Assembly: GCA_905221605.1 (NCBI GenBank)
Contig: CAJNDS010001225.1
Coordinates: 677,069-717,068 of the forward strand
DNA length: 40,000 bases
Direction: 5' to 3'
Source of the DNA: Symbiodinium natans
Lineage: Eukaryota; Sar; Dinophyceae; Suessiales; Symbiodiniaceae
Shown: one piece after another, positions 1 to 9,972 of the stretch
Layout: the number at the start of each line of letters is the position of its first letter
Position numbering within the stretch: the first letter of the stretch is position 1
Program-made: the position numbers and the translations under genes
Notes under the pieces: generated by a model
Told to the model about the DNA's origin: nothing
The model's database searches: none
The model's input: the letters and a program-made list of their open reading frames with translations, nothing else

Positions 1-16
1 CCCTAAACCCTAAACC

Positions 17-113
17 ATCGCGCGCTGAGGCGACCTTGCGCCGAGGTGCGTCGGAGCTCCTCATCCTGCCTCTCGGAGAGCCGGCGGAGGTTGCGCGAGT
101 GCTCAGCTTTCTC
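17..113 (-). CDS. Possible exon, charged helix
   Basis: Behind the acceptor GAACCACAG the frame reads EKAEHSRNLRRLSERQDEEL then RRTSAQGRLSARW, up to GATG^GTTTAGGG, where the donor would be the first base of a telomere-like repeat. The sequence is strongly helical and charged. No family is recognised. Confidence 0.4.
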
Positions 114-260
114 CTGTGGTTCACAGACCCCTGGGCCCAAAACCCTGAACCCTGTAGGGTTTAGGGTGCTGAGTTTAAGGGCTTGGCCTTTGTGAGAGTG
201 TACCAGACATTAGGCTGTAGTTTGAAGATATGAGTCCGGCGCAACGCAAGGGATACAATT

Positions 261-361
261 TTGGGATGTTCCCCCTTATGCTAGCAGTCGTTACCAGGGA
301 TTATAGTAAGGGGTACTATAATCCCTATTAAGGACTGTTAGTATAAAGGGGAACATCCCAA
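261..361. mobile_element. MITE-like element, family 1, complete copy
   Basis: A 101-bp near-perfect palindrome: TTGGGATGTTCCCC at the left and its complement GGGGAACATCCCAA at the right. The arms continue inward through TATGCTAGCAGTC and GACTGTTAGTATA to a centre of GGGATTATAGTA/TACTATAATCCC. It has no coding capacity. Confidence 0.8.
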
Positions 362-366
362 TTTCG

Positions 367-386
367 CATCATCATGTTCGTCATCG

Positions 387-422
<36 letters not shown>

Positions 423-424
423 GC
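367..424 (+). repeat. (CAT)n microsatellite
   Basis: About 18 CAT/CGT triplets directly after the family 1 element. Confidence 0.95.
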
Positions 425-2414
425 ACAATGGTACCTGGACGTCCTGATTCTGCACATGCTATATCCCCAACACCCAAACCCCGCCAACACCCAAACCCTG
501 AAACCTAAACCCTACCCCGAACCCAAGACCCTAAGCCTTAGTACCAAACCGTAGAAGCTCTCCAGCTCCCAAAATTGCGAGCCAGATTGAACCCTTTCGT
601 CATCGGAACCCGCGCAAAGAAGACACCAGACATCGTGAACCCACAACCCTACACCCCAAACCCGAAGCCCTAAACCGTAAACCCTACAACACCCTTAAAA
701 TGGGCCTTTGAATCTCAGAATAGGCACCAAAATCAAAACCTCCCAAAGAAGCCCTTCAATCGGGGGGATCGTCCTTCTCCAAAGCTCTGCGGACTGCTGC
801 GGCCTACTTCGGGGGCTCAGGGGGCTTGGTGAGTGGGTTAAGGGTTAGGATTTAGGGTTTAGGATTTGGGGTTTGGGGGTTTAGGGTTTGGGGTTTGGGG
901 TTAGGGTTTAGGGCTTAGGGTTTAGGGTTTAGGGTTTAGGGTTTAGGGTTTAGGGTTTAGGGTTTAGGGCTTAGGGCTTAGGGCTTAGGGTTTAGGGTTA
1001 GGGTTTAGGGTTTCGGATTCAGGGTTTTGGATTTAGGGTTTAAGGTTTAGGGTTTAGGTGTTCTTTGCACTTAGGGTTGTTGTGTTTGAGTGATGTACCC
1101 GAAGTTAGTATGATTCTGCTACAACCTGCTCCATAACCTACTTTCTAGGTACCACGAGCCTTGAAGTATGGCTGAACTCATGGCTCTATGGTGCAGGGTT
1201 TAGAGTTTAGGATTGGAGTTTGGGGTTTGGGGCATGAGGGGATGTTGACAGGCGGCTCAAGGCGTTCAGGCAGGTAAAGATGTCTTCACACAATTGCGTT
1301 CAGCTGACCAATGCTACACCCAAGCCCTAAACCTCAAAAACTAAACCCTACAACCTGCCCCAATAACAAACAATTTTGACTAACTCCCCCGAACACTGAC
1401 CCTAAACCCTATAGACCCGACAGAACCTATAGACCCTAAACCCTATACGCTAACTAACTACCCCTGAACCCTGACCCTAAACCCTATAGACCCTTTAGAA
1501 CCTACAGACCCTAAACCCTGTAGACCCTATAGACCCTACAGACCCTATCGACCATTTTGACCCTATAGAGACCCTATAGACTCCAGACCCTACAGACCGA
1601 AAACCTCAAACCCTAAACCCTGACCCTATACCCTATAGACCCGAAGCCCGAGGCCCTAAACCCTAAACCCTAAACCCAAAACCCTAAACCCTAAACCCTA
1701 GGTTCCCTGAACCTTGAAGCCCGGACCAGATGCGCCCAGGCGGCGAAAGCGTCCCGCCAGGCGACATCTGACACAAGCGAGGCCAGAGACCCGGGCTGTG
1801 TAGTAAACCCTAAACCCTAAACCCTAAACCCTAAACCCTAAACCCTAAACTCTAAACCCTGAACCCTAAACCCTGAACCCTACACGGCTTAAAGTTCAGG
1901 CTTTTCTGCTGGGAAGCTCAGATCTGAATCCTAAGCTCCTCAAAACAGCAACCGGGCCACCCGAAGACAAGCATCCCAAACCGCTTTAGGGTTTAGGGTT
2001 CAAGGTTTAAGCGCTTAAAGTCCTGAGCACCCTAAACCCTAAACCCTAAACCCTAAACCCCAGGTGGACACTCGCACATCACTTCGACACCCGGCTCTTT
2101 GGTTTAGGGTTTGTGGCTTGGGGCGGCCTCAGGGTTTCTGGCTTCAGGCTTAACCCTAAACCCAAACCCTAAGCCCGAAGCCCTAAACCCTATACCCTAA
2201 ACCCTAAACCCTAAACCCTAAACTCTAAACTCTAAACCCTAAACCCGAACCCTGAACCCTCACCCTAAGGCTTCGGGTTTGACTTCACATCCTCAACCCT
2301 CCAGACTCCAGACCCCTCAGCGCTTCTCAGGTTTGCGGGGTTATGTAGGGTTTAAGGTTTAGGGTTTAGGGTTTAGGGTTTAGGGCTTAGGGCTTAGGGT
2401 TTAGGGCTTAGGCC

Positions 2415-2505
2415 CCGAAAGCCTGCAGGCACTGTGGCGTCTGGGAAGCGCTCGCGGAGGTCCCGCTGCCACAGCCTCTGAAGCGATCTTGAGGGCATGA
2501 ACTCG
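2415..2505 (-). CDS. Possible exon
   Basis: The minus strand reads MPSRSLQRLWQRDLRERFPD then ATVPAG, between repeat arrays on both sides. The opposite strand is also partly open, so direction is uncertain. Confidence 0.3.
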
Positions 2506-3359
2506 GGCATACCAAGAGAAGGGTTTAGGGTTTAGGGTTTAGGGTTTAGGGTTTAGGGCTTAGGGTTTAGGGTTTAGGGTTTAGGGTTTAGGGCTTAGGG
2601 TTTAGGGTTTAGGGTTGAGGGATAAAGGAAGCATGTTGTAGGTCCTGTTCTGGGGACTGGGGCCGTAAGCCCTCAACCCTAAACTTCCCCCAAAGCCCTA
2701 AGCCTAAGCCTTTAACCCTAAACCCAAAACCCTACACCCTACCTCCCTATCCCTCAACCGCAAAGGAAAGTACTGAAGAAACCATAGCAAAGATGGGCCA
2801 AGGACCACAACCTTATCCATAGCCCTTGGGGGTTGGGGTTTAGGGTTTAGAGTTCAGGTATGATAAACTCTTGAGACTCCAGTATGGCCTTAGCAACCAA
2901 GTGTGTGTGTGTGTGTGTGCCGCAACTGAGAGAAAGGTTTCTGGCTCCGATAACCCTAAACACTAAGCCCTAAACCCTAAACCCAAAACCCAAAACTAAG
3001 CCCCAGTTGCCAAAACCAGGCCCCAGTTGTGTGGCTGTGTTATGGTGCCAGTACCTGGACCCCCCTGCCTGGCTTGTAAGGGTTTAGGGCTTAGGGTTGA
3101 GGGTTTCGGGTTTCCGAAACCCTAAAACCTAAACCCTAGACCCTAAACCCCAGACCCTAAATCCTAAACCCTAGACCCTAAACCCTAGACCCTAAACCCT
3201 AAACCTTGGAGGAAAGGTTGAAGGCGAAGGCCCATCATCGCCAAAGTGCTCGGGGCATCGGCAGACCTGTAGGAAAGGAGGGGTTTAGGGGTTTAGGGGT
3301 TTTAGGGGTTTAGGGGTTTCGGGGTTTAGGGGTTTAGGGGTTTCGAAGTTTAGGGTTAG

Positions 3360-3419
3360 TTACATGGTCCCTTACTATTGGCCGACCCTTAATGCCCCTT
3401 AGCTAAGGGACCAGTGTAA
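3360..3419. mobile_element. MITE-like element, family 3, short copy
   Basis: TTACATGGTCCCTTA at the left and its near complement TAAGGGACCAGTGTAA at the right around a roughly 30-base centre. Confidence 0.6.
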
Positions 3420-4130
3420 GCGCCCAAAAACTCCCTTAGAGCAGGAAAGCCCTAAGACTCCTAAGACCTGAAATTTGGGGTTTACGCATGTAGTGGTTTA
3501 GTGGTTTAGGAATATAGGGGTTAGGGTGTAGGGCTTAGGCTAAACCATAAACCCGAAACCTGAAACCCTAAACCCTAAAGCCTAAAGCCTAAAGCCTAAA
3601 GCCTAAAGCCTAAAGCCTAACCCTAAACCCTAAACCCTAAACCCTAAACCCTAAACCCTAAACCCTAAACCCTAAACCCTAAACCCTTGGGGGCTTTAGG
3701 GGTTTTAGGGGTTTAGGCGTTAAAAGGTGTAGGGCCGCTTTGAAGATCCGCAAGACGCACCGATCCCACGTGGACCCCTACAGTACACCTCCCTTGGTTT
3801 CGGGGTGAGGGTTTAGAGTTTAGGGCTTACAAAGCCCAAACCCTAAACCAGAAAACCCTAATCAAGAATCCCAAAGCTAGTACCTTGTGCTACTGTCGGA
3901 CATTTCTGACATATCTACTCTTTAGACCCTCCCTGATCCCTAAACCCCCCAAAACCCTCAACCTTAAACCCTAAACCCTAACCCTGAAACCCTAAACCCT
4001 AAACCCTACACCCTAAACCCTAAACCCTAAACCCTAAGCCCTAAACCCTAAGCCCTAAACCCTAAACCCTAAACCCTAAACCCTAGACCCGAACCTCCTA
4101 AACCCTATAAACCCTACAAACCCTACATGG

Positions 4131-4215
4131 GGTTTACGAAATTAGGGGACCCCGGAAAGTAGTAGGATTCCCTTATAATAAGGACCCCAATAAGGTACCC
4201 CTATTATCGTAAACC
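4131..4215. mobile_element. MITE-like element, family 2
   Basis: Terminal inverted repeat GGTTTACGAAATTAGGGG / GGTTTACGATAATAGGGG (right end read on the other strand). The interior reads AGTAGGATTCCCTTATAAT, then AAGGACCCC. Confidence 0.7.
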
Positions 4216-4439
4216 TTGTGCTGCAGTCGGACCTATCTACTTTTCAGATCCTCCCTAACCCTACTCCCTAAGCCCTAAAACTAAACCCTAAACCCTAAAC
4301 CCTAAACCCTCAACCCTGAACCCTAAACCCTAAACCCTAAACCCTAAACCTTAAAGCCTAAACCCTAAACCCTAAACCCTAAACCCGAAACCCTAAACCC
4401 TAAACCCGAACCCCCTAAACCCCATAAACAAAACCCTAC

Positions 4440-4547
4440 TTCAGGGCCTTGCGCAGTGCACCGCTGGCGGCCGCCGCGCGCGCCGCGAGTTCTGCCGCAC
4501 GGAGGCCGGCAGTGACGCGGCGTAGGGCCTTCCGCTGGGGCATTGAG
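4440..4547 (-). CDS. Possible exon, Ala/Arg-rich helix
   Basis: The minus strand reads PQRKALRRVTAGLRAAELAA then RAAAASGALRKALK, with a CCCCAG acceptor and either a TAG stop or a GTAGGG donor. The GC content is very high. The plus strand is open too; the minus reading is preferred for its regular amphipathic pattern. Confidence 0.33.
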
Positions 4548-5344
4548 GACATAGAGTAGGATTTAGGGTTTGGGGTTTAGGGATTAGGGTCGAGGGTTTA
4601 GGGTTTAGGGTTTCGGGTTTCGGGTTTCGGGTTTAGGGTTTAGGGTTTAGGGTTTGGGTACGACCCTTCAAATAGACCTTCGGCTCAAGATAGTATCTGC
4701 AAGGTGTAGGGGGAAGTCTGAGGTCGACTTGTGGGAGAACTAGATGTTCTAGCAACCTTTCAGGGAACCCTTTAGGGTTTAGGGTTTAGGGTTTAGGGTT
4801 TAGGGTTTAGGGTTTAGGGTTTAGGGTTTAGGGTTTAGGGTTTAGGGTTCAGGGTTTAGGGTTTAGGGTTTAGGGTTTCGGGTTGTGATTGCTAAAAGGG
4901 TGTAGGGCTTGGGGCTTTGGGATTAGGGCTTAGGGTCAATCTTTAATGTTCCCAATGGTTGTATGTACATAATTGTCAAAAAACACACCCTATGGCGGCT
5001 AAAGATTATGACTCAACACCCGTGACTAAGTTTCCTGGGTCAAGTGTGGTGTAAGTTTTGTGGATAAGTGTTCTTGGAAGTGGGGTTTGGGGATTGAGGG
5101 GTCCGGGGAATTTCGGGGTTTGAGGTGTAGGGTTTTTAGGGATTTTCTTGGGGTTTAGGTTAAGGGTCTAGGGCTTAGGGTTTCGGACTAGAGAATCTTG
5201 CGAGTCATGGGGTTTGCTCTGATTCTAGCAATCTTAAGCCATGCAGGATGTGACTTTTTGCTTCCTCTTTGTCATTGAGGGTTCAGGAATTAGGGCTGGG
5301 CATGTTTGGTCGCAACCTAAACCCTTGTTTTGGAGCGGAGCAAG

Positions 5345-5610
5345 TACACTTTTGAATATTTGCAGATACTCCAGCAGGGGCGGTTGGGGGGGCGCAGCCC
5401 CTCATTTGCAAATGCTTGGCTTGTGTGCCAGATGTTAGAGACTGTGCTTGCGAGATTTTGAGCAGGGGGGTTGGGGAGGGCGCTGCCCGGCTCCATCTGC
5501 AAAATAGTGCAGCAACAAAGAAAAAAACAGAAATATTGGGCATCCCGACAAGTACTCTTTTTGCATATTTGCAGATACCCCAGCGGGAGGGTTGGGGGGG
5601 GGGGGGGGGC
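5345..5610 (+). repeat. Threefold spaced repeat of about 105 bp
   Basis: TATTTGCAGATACYCCAGC with GGTTGGGGGG occurs near 5356 and 5567, and a related GAGCAGGGGGGTTGGGGAGG with CATCTGCAAAAT near 5460. Open frames across this block on both strands are repeat-derived. Confidence 0.65.
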
Positions 5611-6000
5611 CTGAGGAACATCTTGGGAATCTGCAGTCGGCTGCATGCCAGAGAATCACGGGGGCAAATCCATTGGGCGCTCGTTCTATCTTTTGACTGC
5701 ACGACCAAACGTAAAGCGCTGTGCTTTGAGTGTAGCTATGCCTGTTGCACTGCCACATGCCTATACAGTGGTCAAAAGCGACTTATGTCCCGTAAATTCT
5801 GCCAGCATTACGTTTGCAATGCTATATGACTCATGCTGTAACATCGGGGCTGAAGGGACCTTTGTCACGTAGCCTTCCCCTTACAGCCACGAACCGCCTC
5901 GGGAACGCGCCGTGCTCGCTGCCACCATGCCAGATCCACAAACAGACCTCGGATTTCAGCACTCCTCCTTGGTGCTGCCGATAGGCGGGCACCACATCAC

Positions 6001-6224
6001 CTGTTGTACGTGTGTGGATCTTGGCCTTCATACCGAAGACAGTAACTGCACAACTGCAGTGCTTCCACTCTCGCAGCTGTACCTTGATTCCCCAAAGCGC
6101 AGCAATCTGAGTACACGTGGTACGTCTGGCGATTGGGCAGGGCATACACTTGTGCTGGTGGAGGCTCCGGCAAATATGTGATTCGCGCAGGCTCAGGAAC
6201 AGGATTTGCACGAAAGATCGCCGG
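6001..6224 (-). CDS. Exon with YH-DCC...CSYC motif
   Basis: It starts behind a clear acceptor (GGTTTTGCATGCAG^CCGG) and ends at AACAG^GTGATG. It encodes about 74 residues: a proline-rich lead (PVPEPARITYLPEPPPAQ), then VYALPNRQTYHVYSDCC, a spacer, and LQLCSYCLRYEGQD. The Y-H-x3-D-C ... C-x2-C arrangement looks like a small zinc-binding module; I recall similar motifs in proteins of dinoflagellates but cannot name the family. No other exon of this gene is identified. Confidence 0.65.
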
Positions 6225-6540
6225 CTGCATGCAAAACCTAAACCCTATAATTAAGCAGCTCTTCGCCACCAAAGCCCCCAAAACCCAAAAACCCCAAAAC
6301 CCCAAAAAAAACAAAACCCCAAAACACTAAAACACCAAACCCCCAAACCCCAAAACCCCAAAACCCGAACCCCCCCCCCCCACCCGACTACCTTAGGAGC
6401 ACCCAAACCCTAAACCCTAAACCCTAAGCCCTAAGCCCTGAACCCTAAACCCTAAACCCTAAACCCTAAGCCCTAAGCCCTAAGCCCTAAGCCCTGAGCC
6501 CTGAGCCCTGAGCCCTAAGCCCTAAGCCCTACCTCCCAAG

Positions 6541-6581
6541 CTAAACCCTCGCTCACCCGCCTCTGGCGGGAGGTCGGTGAG
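6541..6581 (+). CDS. Possible short exon
   Basis: Between the acceptor ACCTCCCAAG and the donor GGTGAG^GTGCAT the frame reads KPSLTRLWREVGE. Its splice sites are good, but it is too short to identify. Confidence 0.25.
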
Positions 6582-7515
6582 GTGCATGGCTCTCTCAGGA
6601 TCTGATGACCAACCATGCTTATACAATGGCTCAGGAGCAGGGTTTAGGGCTCTTGGGTTTAGGGTTAGGTTCTTCGGGTTTAGGGTTTAGTAGGGTTTAG
6701 GGTTTAGGGTTTGGGGTTTGGGGTTTGGGGTTTAGGGTTTAGGGTTTAGGGTTTAGGGTCTAGGGTTTAGGGTTTAGGGTTTAGGGTTTAGGGTTAAGGG
6801 CTCCAGGAACTGAGTAGGGCTTATTGGCTGGCTTTAGGCTTCCTCGGGGGCTCATGCTCTGGGCTTTGTTGGGCTCTGGGTTCAGGGTTAGAGGGGTTAT
6901 GTCTGGGGGTTTAGGGTTTAGGGTTTGGGGCTTAGGGCTTAGGGCTTAGGGGTTAGGGTTTAGGGTTTAGGGTTTTGGGTTTCGGTTTTGAACTTCGAGG
7001 CGTTACTCAGGCCAGTGGTCCCACGACTTGAGAGCACGGGCCATGTCTGGTGGGCACGGCCCTAAGCATCACCCAAAACAATGACAACCCTAAACCCTAA
7101 ACCCTGAACCCTAAACCCTAGATCCTAACCCTAAACTCTAAACCCTAAACCAAAAAAACCGAAACAACGCCAAAACTATAGTACACATACCCAACACCCG
7201 ACAAGACTTATAAACTCCAGACAACAAGACGAGGGGTTCCGAAACGGTTTCTAGGGCTTCTTTTGGGAGGGGGAATGGTATAAAGATGGCTTGGAAATAA
7301 GCCCCCCGACCTACACCCTAAGTCTCACCCCCCTCAACCCTAAACCCTAAACCCTGAACCCTAAACCCTAAACCCTAAACCCTGAATCCTAAACCCTAAA
7401 CCCTTGCAGCAAGCTACGGGGTGCCACGTGGAAGCGTTTAGGGTCCGGGATAAAGGCCTGAGGCTTCAGGTGCAGGGTTTAGGGTTTCGGGTTTAGGGTT
7501 TAGGGTTTAGGGTTT

Positions 7516-7600
7516 GCTGTGATAGGGCGTAGATGCTGTGAAGGTTAGATTTTGGAACAAGCTCGAAAGCGTCGAGAGGTGCGAAGAGCAGCTTTGGCCC
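7516..7600 (-). other. Island paralogous to 11808-11880
   Basis: On the minus strand it reads APLDAFELVPKSNLHSIYAL then SQQT. The island at 11808-11880 reads [20 protein letters not shown] then QQT. Differences are scattered, with aligned residues kept. No family is recognised. Confidence 0.45.
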
Positions 7601-7940
7601 AATTGTGGAAGGCCATCTAACACTTTTCTCCCACCCCACGCCGTCCAAGGCGGCAAAGCCACCCAAACCTATTCCTTTTAGGGTTTAGGCCTAAACTCAA
7701 GCCAACTGCTTTCTTTACATAAAACTTCTTCATTCCGTCACGAAGGACCACGGGCCCAGGCCAGGGTCAGTCTGGGCAGCCCAGGGGCCCGGCAGAGGGG
7801 CCCAAAGCGGCCCAGTTAAGGAGGCGCCAAAACCAGGGGTTCCAGGGGGGTTCAGGGGGGGGGGGGCCAGGTGGGCCAAGGGGAGCGGGGCGGCCCAAAA
7901 CCTCACAGTGACAGAAGGGCCCAGAAACGCAAGAAGCGGG

Positions 7941-8036
7941 CCAGGGGCCACCAGGGGGGGCCAGGGGGGGCCAGGGGGGGCCGGGGGGGGCCAGGGGGGG
8001 GCCAGGCGGGGGCCAGGGGGGGCCAGGGGGGGCAGG
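7941..8036 (+). repeat. CCAGGGGGGG decamer minisatellite
   Basis: Nine or ten tandem copies of a 10-base unit with small changes (CCGGGGGGGG, CCAGGCGGGG). Both strands stay open across it (Gly-rich or Pro-rich), as expected of a unit without stop codons; there is no other sign of a gene. Confidence 0.9.
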
Positions 8037-8228
8037 GGCGGCAGAAGCCCAAAACACCCATTTTTTGAGCACCCGCCCTGCCTGGCCTGGCCTGAGGCCC
8101 CCTGGTCCCTGGACACGCTGCGGTGAGGGGTCCGGGTCCTCCTGGCCTGGGGGCCTTGGGGTACCCCCCCGAAACGGCCAGCAACCCCTGGGCGAAGGGC
8201 TGGGGGTCTAGGGTATTTACTTTATTAA

Positions 8229-8248
8229 GGGGACCAGTACTGGTCCCC
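8229..8248. repeat. Perfect 20-bp palindrome
   Basis: GGGGACCAGTACTGGTCCCC reads identically on both strands. GGACCAG resembles the right end of family 3 elements, so it may be a collapsed remnant. Confidence 0.8.
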
Positions 8249-8361
8249 GGGAGAACCTGCTCCGGTACCGGGCCCATCGTGGGTGCTACCGACCTCCTGG
8301 CTGCAGGAGGCGGGCAAGCGACCTGGGTCGACCTTCGCCATCGAGGTCGAAGGGCTTAAGC

Positions 8362-8388
8362 GCCGCCCCCCCTCTGTAGGGGGGCGGC
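8362..8388. repeat. GC-rich hairpin
   Basis: GCCGCCCCCC, a short loop, then GGGGGGCGGC: a perfect 10-bp stem. Confidence 0.8.
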
Positions 8389-9506
8389 CTAGGCCCTGAG
8401 TTTAGGGTTTAGGGTTTAGGGTTTAGGGTTTAGGGTTTAGGGTTTAGGATTTAAGGTTAGGTCCTACTACCAGACTACCGACCAGACTACCGTCCCGCAT
8501 GACAATTCTTCTCTTTGTACACTTTGTGGCACGGCACCGAACCGACAAACATGACCGAACTGCCCCTACGAGCCTTCGACATACGCCATGCACCCTAATG
8601 ACATAATGTCCCCTAACGAAAACCCTAAAACCTCAACCCCAGAACCCCAAAACCCTGAACCCCAAAACCCTAAACCCCTAAACCTAAACCCCAAAATCCT
8701 GAACCCCTAACCCCGAACCCTATATACACCCAAAACCCTAAGCCCTTAACCCTACAACCCAAAACCCTACACCCTAAACCCTGAAGCCCCAGACCCCAAA
8801 ACCCTAAACCCTAGACCCCAAAACCCTAGACCCCAAAACCCCGAAACCCTAAACCCCTACAGTAGAACCCAAAACCCCGAAACCCTAAACCCCAAAACCC
8901 TAAACCCTAAACCACAAAAACCCAGACCCTAAACCCTGAAGACTGGATTTTGCTTGCGTGGGCACCGCCAAGCACGGCGCTCCGGAGGCGGGTCCTACTG
9001 CGCGCACTCTCGCGCGAGTCGGTCCCGAGGGCCGAGGCTCTTCGAGGGGGTTTAGGGTTAGGGTTTTAGCTACCCTTTTGAGGGTGTTGGGCACTTTATG
9101 AAGGAATCTGCAAAGGGTACCACTGCTGCTACCAAGCTACTTAAGAAGGCTTCTTACTTGGCTTGAGGTCGAGAGCTTAAGGGGTACTTGGAGGCCAGGC
9201 TCTAAACTCCATGAAATTGGCAAGTTCTTTCCCAGGATATACAGGGATATCCCAATCCAAAGCTTTCTGTGAGGGTTTTGCGAGTAAGCCTTTCGTAGGT
9301 TGAAAGCTTAGGCTTGGCTCATTTTCCTTGATGATAGCGAAGATCCCTAAACCCTAAACCCTAAACCCTAAACCCTAAACCCTACACCCTAAACCCTACA
9401 CCCTACACCCTAAACCCTAAACCCTAAACCCTAAACCCTAAACCCTAATCATCATTTGAGGGCCCATTTTTTGGGGCTTGGAGGGGCCCTTGGCTCTGGG
9501 AAAAAA

Positions 9507-9581
9507 ATGTCCGGCGCAAGCAAGAGGTTGGACGACTGGGGCACAGGTCCCGTCAGCCCAGACAGCAAGAGACCAGCCAGG
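9507..9581 (+). CDS. Possible plus-strand first exon
   Basis: An ATG after AAAAAA opens 25 codons, MSGASKRLDDWGTGPVSPDS then KRPAR, ending at CCAGG^GTTTCC. It would point toward, and converge with, the end of guanine deaminase. The basic, hydrophilic start is plausible for a nuclear protein, but no following exon can be assigned with confidence (9683-9746 is open on both strands). Confidence 0.4.
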
Positions 9582-9818
9582 GTTTCCCCTAAACCCTAAA
9601 CCCTAAACCCTAAACCCTAAACCCTAAACGGGTTTAAGAGCTGAGGCTTCGAGTCGGTAGTTCCGAGGCTTTGCAGATGCTTTCGCATAAAAAGGCACCC
9701 TGATGGGAACCCCATCTGGGCTGCGAACTTACCAGGCATCCCAGGAAACCCTAAACCCTAAACCCTAAAGCCCCCTGTCACAGGATGACCCCTACACACA
9801 ACCCGGACGCCTGAAACC

Positions 9819-9972
9819 CTAGGCATAGCCGTCTTTTGGGGCAGGGGAGGGACCAGAGAGCTTATGCACGCTTCGGCCGTTCACGAAGACCTCCTGGACA
9901 TTTCGGTCGTCGCCCAGCGTGATGATCTTCTGGAGCATGTCCTGCACGTAAGACGAGAAAAACCACAGCTCC
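9819..9972 (-). CDS. GDA: GDA exon 17 and stop
   Basis: It begins [17 protein letters not shown], then [18 protein letters not shown], the hallmark C-terminal LGDDRN motif and VNG strand of guanine deaminases, and ends DGYA-TAG. The acceptor is TCGGCTAG^GGAGC. The stop codon lies in CCTAGGGTTTC, a repeat-like sequence. Confidence 0.95.

Larger units (their letters stand above)
1..5229. repeat. Interspersed telomere-like heptamer field
   Basis: Alternating blocks of (TTTAGGG)n and (CCCTAAA)n with common variants (TTTGGGG, TTTCGGG, GCTTAGGG, CCCGAAA), separated by 50-200-base islands. The cleaner blocks are near 901-1000, 1801-1860, 2521-2610, 3610-3684, 4021-4085 and 4768-4880. Both strand orientations occur and change many times, so this is not a chromosome end. 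It contains the inverted-repeat elements at 261, 3360 and 4131 and possible exons listed separately. Confidence 0.95.
6232..9440. repeat. Telomere-like repeats with A/C-rich and G-rich derivatives
   Basis: Starts with CCCCAAAACCC-type drift products (6285-6370), then heptamer blocks near 6400-6540, 6660-6795, 6900-6975, 7330-7400, 8400-8450, 8620-8935 and 9350-9448. The region between 7730 and 8390 is G-rich and holds the decamer minisatellite. No securely identified gene is seen here. Confidence 0.9.

Noticed and set aside
1-1060. Chromosome end (true telomere)
   Set aside because: The window starts with CCCTAAA, but the arrays are degenerate, change orientation repeatedly and continue across all 40 kb between genes and within introns.
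5283-5829. Several overlapping 100-140 codon frames on both strands
   Set aside because: They run through the threefold G-rich repeat; frames conflict and no motif is present.
7730-8277. Proline-rich or glycine-rich proteins of 100-130 residues
   Set aside because: They arise from the CCAGGGGGGG tandem, open in several frames on both strands at once.
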